Shown piece after piece: positions 1 to 7,417 of a stretch of 30,730 bases of DNA. The stretch comes from a virus. The notes under the pieces are model-generated. The model made no database searches. It was given only the letters and a program-made list of their open reading frames with translations, and was not told where the DNA came from. The stretch's first letter is position 1. Each line of letters begins with the position of its first letter. The stretch is taken from positions 1 through 30,730 of the IMG/VR virus record IMGVR_UViG_3300025133_000428; one strand, written 5' to 3'. The translations under genes and the position numbers were made by a program.

Positions 1-192
1 TAATGGATTACCGCGACAAATAGGAATACTATTATATGTCATGTTCTCTAAATCCAATTTATCATTTTTCAGGCCACAACCACCAATTGCTCTCGTTGCA
101 GCTTCTTCCATATCACTGGCTACAACTGTGGCCATGTATGAATAATTTTCTTCCTGGCCCAGCCATAAATTATAAGTCTCTTTATACTTCAT
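1..192 (-). CDS. hypothetical protein, partial (C-terminus outside window)
   Basis: An open frame of 64 codons starts at ATG 192-190 and runs off the left edge without a stop. It begins MKYKETYNLWLGQEENYSYM and continues through a segment rich in acidic residues and alanine. The start overlaps the 3' end of the gene at 182-472, as is usual in this tightly packed operon, so translational coupling is likely. I do not recognise a family. Only the N-terminal part is visible, so no function is offered. Confidence 0.7.
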   Translation of the reverse strand, partial: MKYKETYNLWLGQEENYSYMATVVASDMEEAATRAIGGCGLKNDKLDLENMTYNSIPICRGNPL

Positions 193-472
193 GGTTATAA
201 ATCTCCAGTAACCGATCCCAACGGAATGATCTCCATCCTTGAGATTCTAAATCATATATTATTTGAATGTCCTCGTTAATTGGACGATCACTTGATTCCT
301 CAGATAATACTGAGGCTGGTAATTTATCTAATGATGTGGTGCCGATAAGAGCTCTCTTATCTCCATTTGCTTTAGTGAATACTAAAGTAGTTGTATTCTT
401 CTTTATGAGTGCCTTTATTTCACGCTTAGCAGTTTTCTCACCGAAAAGATCTATCAATTCTTGATATTGCAT
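182..472 (-). CDS. small phage protein of the SH3-like WRSFRWD type (DUF2693-like)
   Basis: The 96-residue protein has a first half with the pattern LVFTKANGDKR, followed after an acidic linker by IYDLESQGWRSFRWDRLLEI. A basic 'T(K/N)xxGxKR' strand followed by a 'D(L)ExxxWRSFRWD' ending is, from memory, typical of the small SH3-barrel proteins common in T4-type phages (DUF2693). Their role is unknown. The start has a good AGGAAGG ribosome site 7 bases upstream. Promoter P1 (507-535) lies just in front, so this gene probably heads its own transcript, which continues into the partial gene at the window edge. The family assignment rests on the motif alone. Confidence 0.75.
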   Translation of the reverse strand: MQYQELIDLFGEKTAKREIKALIKKNTTTLVFTKANGDKRALIGTTSLDKLPASVLSEESSDRPINEDIQIIYDLESQGWRSFRWDRLLEIYNHEV

Positions 473-506
473 GTTATTACCTTCCTATATTTCAAAAGAT
501 AATACT

Positions 507-535
507 ATTGTATCAAGTTTTAGGGGGCTAGTAAA
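507..535 (-). promoter_or_regulatory. sigma70-type promoter P1
   Basis: On the minus strand the -35 is TTTACT (535-530), followed by a 17-base spacer ending in TGA and the -10 TACAAT (512-507), giving an extended -10. The core TTGATACAAT is shared with four other promoters in the window (18537, 22977, 28039, 29420). It points at the gene at 182-472. The -35 lies in the loop of the hairpin at 518-543. Confidence 0.75.
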
Positions 536-543
536 CCCCCTAA
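518..543. terminator. strong hairpin overlapping promoter P1
   Basis: TTTAGGGGG (518-526) pairs with CCCCCTAAA (535-543) around an 8-base loop, a 9-bp perfect stem. It lies downstream of the gene ending at 570 and could terminate or stabilise that transcript. There is no U-tract on the minus strand, so rho-independent termination is uncertain. The loop carries the -35 of P1. Confidence 0.5.
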
Positions 544-557
544 ATGTAACAAAATGT
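540..557 (-). promoter_or_regulatory. upstream element shared with the promoter at 29420
   Basis: The 18 bases ctaaatgtaacaaaatgt occur here and again at 29453-29470. In both places they begin 28 bases upstream of the -10 hexamer, at about -40 to -57. Equal spacing at two distant promoters suggests an activator site or UP-like element. Here the aaatgtaac motif is repeated once more (ending near 560). Confidence 0.55.
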
Positions 558-569
558 AACAAAGGGTGA

Positions 570-806
570 TTATTTGCTGCAATCTGCCTTTGCACGGATA
601 TCAGCAACATTTCTATTCATGCCGCGATTTCTGAAATAATAATTAAATCTCTCTTGATAGTCAGCTGATCCTGCTACATTTTCAATGATAGCTTCTTCAA
701 CAACAGGAGCTTCTTCAACAACAGGAGCTTCTTCAACAGTTGCTGGTTCCTGAGCCTCATTCACTACCGTATCTTCAACTTTCTTTTTAGCTTTACGTCT
801 AACCAT
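570..806 (-). CDS. small basic/acidic protein with EEAPVV repeats
   Basis: The start chosen is ATG 806, because AGAGGAAT precedes it at good distance; the frame is open further upstream but with no ribosome site. The 78-residue product begins MVRRKAKKKVED, a basic N-terminus. It then has the repeated EEAPVVEEAPVVEEA block and ends in a compact charged domain (YQERFNYYFRNRGMNRNVADIRAKADCSK region). The repeat is encoded by an 18-bp tandem repeat at 691-738. No family is recognised. It follows a protein with a capsid-targeting-like N-terminus and may be part of the same late unit. Confidence 0.8.
   Translation of the reverse strand: MVRRKAKKKVEDTVVNEAQEPATVEEAPVVEEAPVVEEAIIENVAGSADYQERFNYYFRNRGMNRNVADIRAKADCSK
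691..738. repeat. 18-bp tandem repeat inside coding sequence
   Basis: The unit gcttcttcaacaacagga is present at 691-708 and 709-726, and a 12-base partial copy follows. It encodes the EEAPVV hexapeptide repeat on the minus strand. Copy number could vary between isolates. Confidence 0.85.
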
Positions 807-810
807 TGTT

Positions 811-1137
811 CTATTCCTCTTTATTAATAATAGACTGAGACCATGCCTCAACTAATGATGGGATATCATTTATTTTATATTCATCCTGCATAGCTGAGAA
901 TTTAGTTATATCCCATTCCAGCTCATTGAACATTTTGAATGTAGTTTTATCTTTAAAGGCATCTACATTATAACCCAGGCCACCAAGATGTTGGATCATA
1001 TTGACCTTTTCAGTTAATTCTTTAGTTATATCATTTATGTTTCCATTCATGATATCCATATATACAGAATAATCTTTTACTGGCGATAGATAAAAATCTA
1101 ATTCGGATTCAGATATGTATTGTAAAAATGATTTCAT
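811..1137 (-). CDS. putative capsid-targeted internal protein
   Basis: The protein has 108 residues and begins MKSFLQYISESE. This fits the N-terminal capsid-targeting peptide of T4 internal head proteins (MKTYQEFIAEA type), which the prohead protease gp21 cleaves after (L/I)xE. Here cleavage would fall after ISE. The remainder is helical, acidic and of unknown fold. The start overlaps the upstream stop by ATGA (1137-1134), and a possible late promoter lies at 1365-1372. Packaging into the head is inferred from the peptide only. Confidence 0.8.
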   Translation of the reverse strand: MKSFLQYISESELDFYLSPVKDYSVYMDIMNGNINDITKELTEKVNMIQHLGGLGYNVDAFKDKTTFKMFNELEWDITKFSAMQDEYKINDIPSLVEAWSQSIINKEE

Positions 1138-1343
1138 AGGTTATCTATAAATTTCTTCCAATCATCAAATGTTCTTAATGCTGGATTATTTCTCTTTAGA
1201 TCAGTATATCTTACAGATACCTTAGATAATCTTAAATACCATATTATATTTTGTTCAGTAGTAGCATATGGCAAATCTAATTTAGTTACCTTTGGCTCTT
1301 CCTGCTTAACAAATTTATCAGATGTCTTTTTCTTTCTAGTCAT
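1134..1343 (-). CDS. hypothetical small protein
   Basis: The 69-residue product has a lysine-rich start (MTRKKKTSDKF) followed by a globular-looking segment with WYLRLSKVSVRYTDL and a C-terminal FDDWKKFIDNL. I do not recognise it. The start overlaps the end of the RuvC-like gene by eight bases, and the stop overlaps the next start by four, which supports a real, translationally coupled gene. Confidence 0.75.
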   Translation of the reverse strand: MTRKKKTSDKFVKQEEPKVTKLDLPYATTEQNIIWYLRLSKVSVRYTDLKRNNPALRTFDDWKKFIDNL

Positions 1344-1926
1344 TTTTGTTCTCCGCCTTAAGATTATTTATAGTATGTAAATATTTACATATGAAATATG
1401 CATCAGCTATATCATCAGCGGGATTAGTAACCTTCTGCAATTGAAACATTCTGACTAAGTCGACTCCGGTTTCATCATAGAACGCTTGCGCCATGTCTGC
1501 TTTATTAGCATTTCCTTTACCTGTAGCAAACTTCTTAACTTCACTGGGCTGAGCTATTGTCATCATAATACCATTAACTGCTATAAAATGCTTAAGTAAG
1601 CCAGTCGCTTCAGCAATATTAAATACACCACGACCCTTGGCACCATATGCATACCCCTCTAGCTTCACGTCTGTTACATTATAATTAGCCATTATGCTCA
1701 GGAACACACTAGCTGAATGTTGATACCGATTTACATCATATTGGTATTCTTGTATAAAAGATAATCCATTGAAACTCATATTATGCTCTTCATATTTTAT
1801 TTGTCTTGCCTTGGTTTTAGTCAGATAAGTAAATTTGCACTTACTATAATCCCACTTTTCTATATCAGGATGTATGCACATGGCAGGGCCACCGATTGAA
1901 TAATCAACTCCGCATAAGCTATTCAC
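1336..1926 (-). CDS. RuvC-like Holliday junction resolvase
   Basis: The 196-residue protein has the RNase H-fold resolvase pattern. It shows Asp8 in CGVDYSIGG, Glu90 in VKLEGYAYG, the basic loop PSEVKKFATGKGNANKADM (about 127-145), and the closing acidic pair in NPADDIADAYF (Asp171/172 and Asp175). These four acidic positions are the RuvC catalytic set. T4 itself uses endonuclease VII; marine T4-like phages often carry a RuvC-type enzyme instead. The likely role is resolving branched replication and recombination DNA before packaging. It overlaps the dCMP deaminase stop by eight bases. Confidence 0.88.
   Translation of the reverse strand: MNSLCGVDYSIGGPAMCIHPDIEKWDYSKCKFTYLTKTKARQIKYEEHNMSFNGLSFIQEYQYDVNRYQHSASVFLSIMANYNVTDVKLEGYAYGAKGRGVFNIAEATGLLKHFIAVNGIMMTIAQPSEVKKFATGKGNANKADMAQAFYDETGVDLVRMFQLQKVTNPADDIADAYFICKYLHTINNLKAENKND
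1365..1372 (-). promoter_or_regulatory. possible T4-type late promoter
   Basis: TATAAATA on the minus strand sits inside the 3' end of the RuvC-like gene, 22 bases before the start of the gene at 1134-1343. It could drive that gene and the capsid-targeted protein at 811-1137 late in infection. It is an exact match, but this octamer can arise by chance in AT-rich DNA. Confidence 0.45.
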
Positions 1927-2410
1927 TTACTTCACATCCAAGTTTGGCGAAGAAGTCTGCACCATGTACAACCTGCTCGCATTCAATACCACATTCATTT
2001 AATAAATTTGCTGATACCTCATCATTCCTATGATAGGTTTCACTATAATAAATTTTAGATATCCCAGCTGCGATTAATAATTTTGTACAATGTCGGCACG
2101 GTTGCAGTGTAGAATATGCCACGGCGCCCTCTATGGATACTCCGTTTTTGGCTGCTACAGCAATAGCATTCTGCTCAGCATGTATCTCATGATTATTAGA
2201 CCATTCATGGTGTCTGTCTTTGCATTCATCGGTCAACCCAAGCGGAAACTCATCACAGCAATTTTTATAACCGGGTGGTGTGCCATTTATTCCAGTTGAT
2301 ACTATCCTGCCATCTTTGACGAGTACACATGCAACCTTATGAGATATACATTTAGATAATACTGACATCTCTCCAGCACAATTAATAAAAACATTATGTA
2401 AACTACTCAT
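1919..2410 (-). CDS. cd: dCMP deaminase
   Basis: This is a zinc-dependent cytidine/deoxycytidylate deaminase that makes dUMP for thymidylate synthesis. From ATG 2410 the product has 163 residues. It shows HAEQNA (His77, Glu79) and TLQPCRHC (Cys105, Cys108), the zinc and proton-transfer residues of the family, plus TGINGTPPGYKNC near the substrate site. The frame is open to a GTG at 2452, but ATG 2410 is preferred because it overlaps the stop of the small zinc-ribbon gene (ATGAGTAG) and gives the family's usual N-terminus. It works with the ribonucleotide reductase and dNMP kinase in this window. Confidence 0.93.
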   Translation of the reverse strand: MSSLHNVFINCAGEMSVLSKCISHKVACVLVKDGRIVSTGINGTPPGYKNCCDEFPLGLTDECKDRHHEWSNNHEIHAEQNAIAVAAKNGVSIEGAVAYSTLQPCRHCTKLLIAAGISKIYYSETYHRNDEVSANLLNECGIECEQVVHGADFFAKLGCEVSE

Positions 2411-2546
2411 CTTCAATTTGCTCCATTTCACATTCTTCCAATAAATGACCACAGTATGGGCAATGGTTTATTTCTTGTTCTTCTGACCAATGCCCATCAA
2501 CTTCAAATACAGCATCGCAGCTTCCACATTCTGCTCTCCATTTCAT
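2403..2546 (-). CDS. small zinc-ribbon protein
   Basis: A 47-codon frame begins at ATG 2546, whose A is the last base of the upstream stop (TAATG). It is preceded by AGAGG. The product starts MKWRAECGSCDAVFEV and has a second pair in HCPYCGHLLEEC. The CxxC...CxxC spacing is a four-cysteine zinc ribbon, ending in an acidic tail (EMEQIEDE). It overlaps both neighbours. A nucleic-acid or protein-binding role is plausible; nothing more specific can be said. Confidence 0.8.
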   Translation of the reverse strand: MKWRAECGSCDAVFEVDGHWSEEQEINHCPYCGHLLEECEMEQIEDE

Positions 2547-2992
2547 TAAGGTAACCTCTTTAATTGCTTATCGCCATTATGATGAAGCCAAATAATATTT
2601 TCATCATAGTCTTTTTTAATATTACCATCCATGCCAATTTCCATTAGTTCTAATTTCTGCCAGCCAAGATTTCTTTCATTATTAACAACCTTTGTGATTA
2701 TATATGCTTTAGAAGCAAATTCAACTGTTTGTCCAACAACATAAAAATACTCAGGTTCATCATCAGAATACTCTGGTATACTATCAAGGTCAGGGCCTGG
2801 TAACGTGTCCTCTGTCTTAATACTAAGGACATCTACAATATCAAAATCATCAGGAAGCTCAACCTTTGAAAATGGTACACCCTTTCCAATTATTTCAGCT
2901 TCAGCATGATTCAATGATGGGTCATTAATATCACTGGGCTGATTGTATTTTCTAAGCTCTTCCCCACATTGTGGGCAATAATTAATATTCAT
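2546..2992 (-). CDS. hypothetical protein with N-terminal zinc knuckle
   Basis: The 148-residue product begins MNINYCPQCGEELRKY, a CPxCG half of a zinc ribbon. A long acidic middle follows (residues about 45-80), then a compact C-terminal part with EYFYVVGQTVEFASKAYI and GWQKLELMEI that looks like a small beta barrel. Only one CxxC is present, so zinc binding would need a partner or a dimer. The next gene downstream encodes a second zinc ribbon. GGAG precedes the ATG. No family is recognised. Confidence 0.8.
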   Translation of the reverse strand: MNINYCPQCGEELRKYNQPSDINDPSLNHAEAEIIGKGVPFSKVELPDDFDIVDVLSIKTEDTLPGPDLDSIPEYSDDEPEYFYVVGQTVEFASKAYIITKVVNNERNLGWQKLELMEIGMDGNIKKDYDENIIWLHHNGDKQLKRLP

Positions 2993-3040
2993 AATATACT
3001 CCTATATATCTCATAAATTCCTGCTTTTATAAATAAATCA

Positions 3041-5098
3041 TCAGATGTCCGCAATTTCACAGACTCCAGAAGTGCAGCTGAGCTCTTGCGTACCTTTGGT
3101 ATTATCTTCTAATTCATATTTAGACAACTCTGACCAATCGAATACTGGAAAGGATTCAATCATATTTAAATATTCTTCTGCATCAATTTCTTCATATGGT
3201 GCTTGTTGATATGTGTGCTCAGTGACTGGCAAGAAGCTTACTCCAGAACAATCGTCAAAATACTTATATAACCAAGCTCCAACTTCCATAAACTCTTCAT
3301 CGTCTTTATAATATACTGTAATAGATGGTTTATGTTCACACCAATGATCGTAGTATATTTTCCATAATCTTAATTGCTCTAATGCACCAACATCTTCTAC
3401 AAGAACAGCATCTTGTGGTGCTGCAATCGGAAAACTAAATATCGCTATTTCAGATGAAGTAATATCATCTTCATAGGGAATCTTGTCCATCATGAATTGA
3501 GTCAATGGGTCTTTCTTATCACCACGAACTCTTCGTACATAATGTTGAGCGAAGCGAGGATGTATACCTGAAGCAGAATCACATAATTGGGAAACTGTCC
3601 CAGATGGCTTAACGCATGTAATAGCAACTGATTGGGGTATCTTCAATTTCTTTGCCCATTCTTTATTTGTATCAATTGCCACTTGTTTCAATTCTTCTAA
3701 TATTTTAGCTAAGTCAATATTCTTATCAGTACCATTTAACATTGGGTGATCCATGATCCCAGTCAATGATACACCAAGCAATCTTTCTTCTCTAGCATTT
3801 TCTGACCAAATGGGACGAAGATATTTAAAGTTAGTAAGAGTAGATTGCAGAGTTCCAATTATTGTAGCTCTCTTAACCTTATCAGCTAGTACTTCAAATG
3901 TATCATCTGCTTTAATAATTACTTCTGATAAATTACAGAAGCCCTGCGGCCTCAGAATTATTTCAGCGCATGGGTTAGTTCCAAAATCTCTTGTAGCATC
4001 TCTGCGGCCATTCTCCGCAGCCTTCTTTTGAGATGCTACACGAGAAAACATTCCCCGTTCTCCTGATTTAGATTCATATAGAGCTTGCCATTCTTTTAAG
4101 AAGAATGCGAAGTCTGGCTTTTCTGTATATGCTGCTGAGTTATTCGCTAATGCTCTTTGTGGCTCTGTTGCCCACCAATTACCTTTCTTTGCATCGCGGA
4201 TTCTTGCGTCTGTTGGGTTTGATAATGAAATAAGAGCAGAGCGCCTTACACCACCGACTACCACTATGTTAGCGATCTTGCAACATATGTCGTGGCACTC
4301 TACTGATGTCAGCCTTCTTCCGTCAGCATTTATAAAAACATCTCTGCAAAATTCAAATAGCTCAGCAAGTGGCTCTGGGCCCGAAGCCCTGCCGCCGAAA
4401 GTTTTTAGCTTCTCGCCGGCTTTGCGTAGGTGTGACATGTCCCATCTGATATCAAAATTGCCATTATATAATTCAAATATTAATATCCGCAATGATGATG
4501 CCCATCCGTATTTAGTATCAGCAATAATAATAGTATTCTCTTTCTTATCAATAACTGATATATCTTCTCTGTCAACGCCTGGATAGTTCTTATTGTTAGG
4601 GATATAGCCTCTTCTATTGAGTGGCTTTCCTATTTTTGGTAGGTTTACTATGTATTGTCGTTCAACTGAAAAACCAGATCCGGTACCACACATTAAAATA
4701 TACATAATTTCATCAAAATCCACAGGTTTCTTCAAATGGACGGTGACTGGTTCATCTAACTTATCGTGCTCCAATTGAATAGTTTCGCCTGCTCCTGATA
4801 CAGTAGTATATGAACAATTGTATCCAGCTACTTCATCCCGCTCTAATGCTTTGCCTGCTGTCATAGTTGCTCGCATGGAACCAACCAATTCTAAATTCCT
4901 TTGCCCATCAAAACACCATTTAATAATATCTTTATGTTTAGGGAATCGCTTAGTCCAAAAATTTATAACCCTATCTACTACTTCATCCCAATTTTCCCTA
5001 CGTCCCCTTTCTTCATCCCATCTACAATATCTCGATAGTGCGATGAATTCCGAATAGGACGGATTTGATGTATTTTCAAATGTTGTCATTTGTGTCAT
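3041..5098 (-). CDS. nrdJ: adenosylcobalamin-dependent ribonucleoside-triphosphate reductase (class II)
   Basis: This enzyme reduces ribonucleotides to deoxyribonucleotides using a radical generated from coenzyme B12, so it needs no oxygen or separate radical subunit. The 685 residues carry the features of the monomeric class II type. These are Cys95 in GYNCSYTT (redox pair), the radical-site segment NPCAEI (Cys377, Glu379), Cys388 in GFCNLSEV, and a C-terminal CTSGVC (Cys675/Cys680) that recharges the active site. GTGSGFSVER and KPSGTVS are also typical. AAGGA precedes the first ATG; a second ATG three codons on is possible. It lies in the nucleotide-metabolism part of the window and depends on the host's cobalamin supply. 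Confidence 0.93.
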   Translation of the reverse strand: MTQMTTFENTSNPSYSEFIALSRYCRWDEERGRRENWDEVVDRVINFWTKRFPKHKDIIKWCFDGQRNLELVGSMRATMTAGKALERDEVAGYNCSYTTVSGAGETIQLEHDKLDEPVTVHLKKPVDFDEIMYILMCGTGSGFSVERQYIVNLPKIGKPLNRRGYIPNNKNYPGVDREDISVIDKKENTIIIADTKYGWASSLRILIFELYNGNFDIRWDMSHLRKAGEKLKTFGGRASGPEPLAELFEFCRDVFINADGRRLTSVECHDICCKIANIVVVGGVRRSALISLSNPTDARIRDAKKGNWWATEPQRALANNSAAYTEKPDFAFFLKEWQALYESKSGERGMFSRVASQKKAAENGRRDATRDFGTNPCAEIILRPQGFCNLSEVIIKADDTFEVLADKVKRATIIGTLQSTLTNFKYLRPIWSENAREERLLGVSLTGIMDHPMLNGTDKNIDLAKILEELKQVAIDTNKEWAKKLKIPQSVAITCVKPSGTVSQLCDSASGIHPRFAQHYVRRVRGDKKDPLTQFMMDKIPYEDDITSSEIAIFSFPIAAPQDAVLVEDVGALEQLRLWKIYYDHWCEHKPSITVYYKDDEEFMEVGAWLYKYFDDCSGVSFLPVTEHTYQQAPYEEIDAEEYLNMIESFPVFDWSELSKYELEDNTKGTQELSCTSGVCEIADI

Positions 5099-5155
5099 TA
5101 TATTTCCTTAATCTTTTTAATCTACAAGCTTCTATCATTTATAGTTCCCATGTTC

Positions 5156-6178
5156 TTAACAACGTTTCCATTGGTTCAATTTCATTATGCCCTTCATGCC
5201 CGAATAAGTGTTGTCCATAAGCAATTGTTTTACTTCTTCGCCAGTCATGCCACTTAATATTAAATCGTTGATATCCATTCCGCTATATTTTATTGGGTCT
5301 AACATTACTATTGTTTTTCCTTTGTCTAACAAACCTTTCATCTTTTTTACAATATGAGGATTTCTATTTTCTACATCTAAAATAAAAATATCACCAACGT
5401 CGGTTCGTAAGTCTGAACCCGCAGCAGCAATACAATTGGACAAAAACATGGCGTCCAGTGGACCCTCAACGACTACTATAGGTTTTTCTTTATCGACTCT
5501 GTTCATACCCCATGTTCTGTTACCAGTATCATACACAACAATAGTTATATACTTTACTTTATTATCTGAATTTAATGCACGACCCTGGTATGCATAACAT
5601 GTTCCTGATTCTCTACGAAATGGTATAACGATTCGTGGTTCATCATATTTGTCTACATTCTCAAATTTGTTGTGAACTATAGTATTAGTCCATGATCGGA
5701 ATTTGTCTGCATAATATAGATCAGTAAATTCCTTTTCTGGTAGATTTCTATTTATAAGATATTGTTTGGCTGGATGGTCATCATCTAAGTCACTAATCTT
5801 AACTAAGTCATCAAACATATTATCATTCGCTTTTTCTTTCAATTGTTTCATTTTATCAGATTCATTAGTATATATAGTTCCTTTCTTAGGTGTGCGTTTT
5901 TTGGTTTTAAATTTGGAATATAAATATTCTTTGAAGAGTACTGAATCAAATCTTTCAAGAAATTGAGAGAAATACATAGACTCACCACAATTGTGGCATT
6001 TGAAACACATAGTTGGTTTTTTATTATGCTTATAGAAATAAGCACGAGTCTTATTAGTATCCTTTTTTGAGTCGCCACATAGTGGGCATCGAAAATTAAA
6101 CAGATTTTCTTTTATTTGTCTGAACTTAGTCAACCTAAAAGAAAGTCTATGAATATAAATATTATCGGTAGTATACAT
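5156..6178 (-). CDS. 61: DNA primase (T4 gp61-like)
   Basis: This primase makes RNA primers for lagging-strand synthesis together with helicase gp41. The 340-residue protein has an N-terminal zinc-binding domain (CPLCGDSKK at 31-39 and CHNCGES at 61-67) and a TOPRIM core with the acidic loop VVVEGPLDAMF. The second TOPRIM acidic motif appears as MLDPIKYSGMDINDLI. The phrase NRTWGMNR and the length match the phage gp61 family. Its ATG is one base away from the divergent plus-strand gene's ATG, so the upstream regulatory DNA of each lies inside the other gene. Confidence 0.92.
   Translation of the reverse strand: MYTTDNIYIHRLSFRLTKFRQIKENLFNFRCPLCGDSKKDTNKTRAYFYKHNKKPTMCFKCHNCGESMYFSQFLERFDSVLFKEYLYSKFKTKKRTPKKGTIYTNESDKMKQLKEKANDNMFDDLVKISDLDDDHPAKQYLINRNLPEKEFTDLYYADKFRSWTNTIVHNKFENVDKYDEPRIVIPFRRESGTCYAYQGRALNSDNKVKYITIVVYDTGNRTWGMNRVDKEKPIVVVEGPLDAMFLSNCIAAAGSDLRTDVGDIFILDVENRNPHIVKKMKGLLDKGKTIVMLDPIKYSGMDINDLILSGMTGEEVKQLLMDNTYSGMKGIMKLNQWKRC
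6154..6161 (+). promoter_or_regulatory. T4-type late promoter for the plus-strand island
   Basis: TATAAATA lies 19 bases before the ATG at 6180, within the first codons of primase on the other strand. A late start would give a leader of about a dozen bases. It is the only promoter-like site visible ahead of the five plus-strand genes. Confidence 0.65.
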
Positions 6179-6179
6179 A

Positions 6180-6569
6180 ATGAACTTTAATTCACCTTTA
6201 ACAAAACATAATTTTTTACTTTATGCAGCTAAGCACTATCAGAACCCGCAATGTATGGGTACTAATGAATTTAATAGTGACATGAAACGCTTTATGTATA
6301 TTAAACGCTTGCTGAAAAAATATCAACGTGGTCAAGAAGTTGATAATAGACTATTATTAAATCACTTTGTGATATTATATAATATATTTGCAGTTAAACC
6401 TCTCAATAGAATGTTATATTTCTATTGCGACATAGATACATACAATATAGTCTATTCAATTCTCGATTTCTTAAATATTGTATCACAAAATCTGCCAGAA
6501 GTAAATGGTATAGACATAAAAATAGACGAGAAAATGGCAAAATATCTTAAAAATCTGGAGTGTATGTAA
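6180..6569 (+). CDS. conserved T4-like phage protein of unknown function (DUF7207-like)
   Basis: The 129-residue product has the pattern NFLLYAAKHYQNPQCMGTNEFNSD...IKRLLKKYQRG...RLLLNHFVILYNIF. This resembles a family widespread in marine T4-like phages (helical, about 120 residues). The assignment comes from motif memory. Its role is unknown; in relatives it often neighbours structural or late genes. The predicted leader is very short, with only GGTAG as a weak ribosome site. It is the first gene of the plus-strand island. Confidence 0.8.
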   Translation: MNFNSPLTKHNFLLYAAKHYQNPQCMGTNEFNSDMKRFMYIKRLLKKYQRGQEVDNRLLLNHFVILYNIFAVKPLNRMLYFYCDIDTYNIVYSILDFLNIVSQNLPEVNGIDIKIDEKMAKYLKNLECM

Positions 6570-7120
6570 TGGCTGGTATAGTATCAGGATTTGTATCCTT
6601 AAAATTTATACAATTATTAACAAAACCATTCAAAAAATGGCCAGCATATAAAATGGGGCTGATTAATGAGAAAGGTTTTAAAGTAAGAGATGCTGCAACA
6701 AAAGATGAAAAGAAAGAATTTGCATCTTGGATGAATATCATTAGAAAGATTAAAATAATGCTGGAACGCTTCGCGCCAGGCGGAAAGGTGGCACAACTAG
6801 CATCTTTTGCTACTGCATTATATCTTTTGAAGGAAGATATTGATAAAAATACCAAATGGGACGGTAATGATATTATAAATATTATTGCACAGGATATATT
6901 TTTAGTAGATGAATCTCTTAATGAAGTCACTCGACTTGAAGTACTGCGAACTGGAAAATATATTATAGAACACGAATTCGTTGATAGTAACAATCTCATA
7001 TTATTAAAAGCATCGCAGGGCCCAACAGAATGGTTTTTTGGTGTTCCGATGTTTGAAGTAAAAGACGCAGTTTCAGGAAAAACATTTATAGTAACTAAAG
7101 ATGATTTGAGGAAAATATGA
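6569..7120 (+). CDS. conserved phage protein, N-terminal hydrophobic segment
   Basis: The start chosen is ATG 6569, which shares its A with the preceding stop (TAATG) and has TGGAG eight bases upstream; a GTG nine bases earlier is in frame. The 183-residue protein begins MAGIVSGFVSLKFIQLLTKPF. It continues with WPAYKMGLINEKG and an alpha-helical middle (MLERFAPGGKVAQLASFATALYLLKED). Similar proteins occur in marine T4-like phages next to the preceding gene. No activity is known. The C-terminus may be a small beta domain. Confidence 0.8.
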   Translation: MAGIVSGFVSLKFIQLLTKPFKKWPAYKMGLINEKGFKVRDAATKDEKKEFASWMNIIRKIKIMLERFAPGGKVAQLASFATALYLLKEDIDKNTKWDGNDIINIIAQDIFLVDESLNEVTRLEVLRTGKYIIEHEFVDSNNLILLKASQGPTEWFFGVPMFEVKDAVSGKTFIVTKDDLRKI

Positions 7121-7416
7121 AAAGCTTTAATGAAAATTCAGAATCAGGATTAGGCGGGAATGATGTAGCTGGTACTATTCGCCACGACGGCACAGCTGGC
7201 AAAGCATTCGGCTATCCATACTTCAAATGCGATAATGATACATTTAATAATTGTTTACATGGTAGAAATAAACATAAACGATGGGAAAACTTTACTAAGA
7301 ATAAAAATTTAAGTGATAGTGTAAGAACATTTGTCAAAAATAATAAAGGTACTAAATTCCTATTCCAGAATGAGCGTTCTGGAGAATTTGTATTTGCAGA
7401 TAAGAAGTTTCAGTGA
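7117..7416 (+). CDS. hypothetical protein with MKSF start
   Basis: The 99-residue product starts at an ATGA overlap with the preceding gene. It begins MKSFNENSESGLGGNDVAG, which recalls the capsid-targeting peptides in this window but lacks the hydrophobic (F/L/I)xE ending, so packaging is doubtful. The middle is glycine- and asparagine-rich; the C-terminal part (TKFLFQNERSGEFVF) looks beta-stranded. No family is recognised. Confidence 0.75.
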   Translation: MKSFNENSESGLGGNDVAGTIRHDGTAGKAFGYPYFKCDNDTFNNCLHGRNKHKRWENFTKNKNLSDSVRTFVKNNKGTKFLFQNERSGEFVFADKKFQ

Positions 7417-7417
7417 T

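Noticed and set aside
3027-3038. TATAAATA on the plus strand between the zinc protein and the reductase
   Set aside because: No plus-strand gene follows. Similar plus-strand matches near 9329, 26215 and inside the gene at 6874-6881 are best explained by AT-rich sequence.
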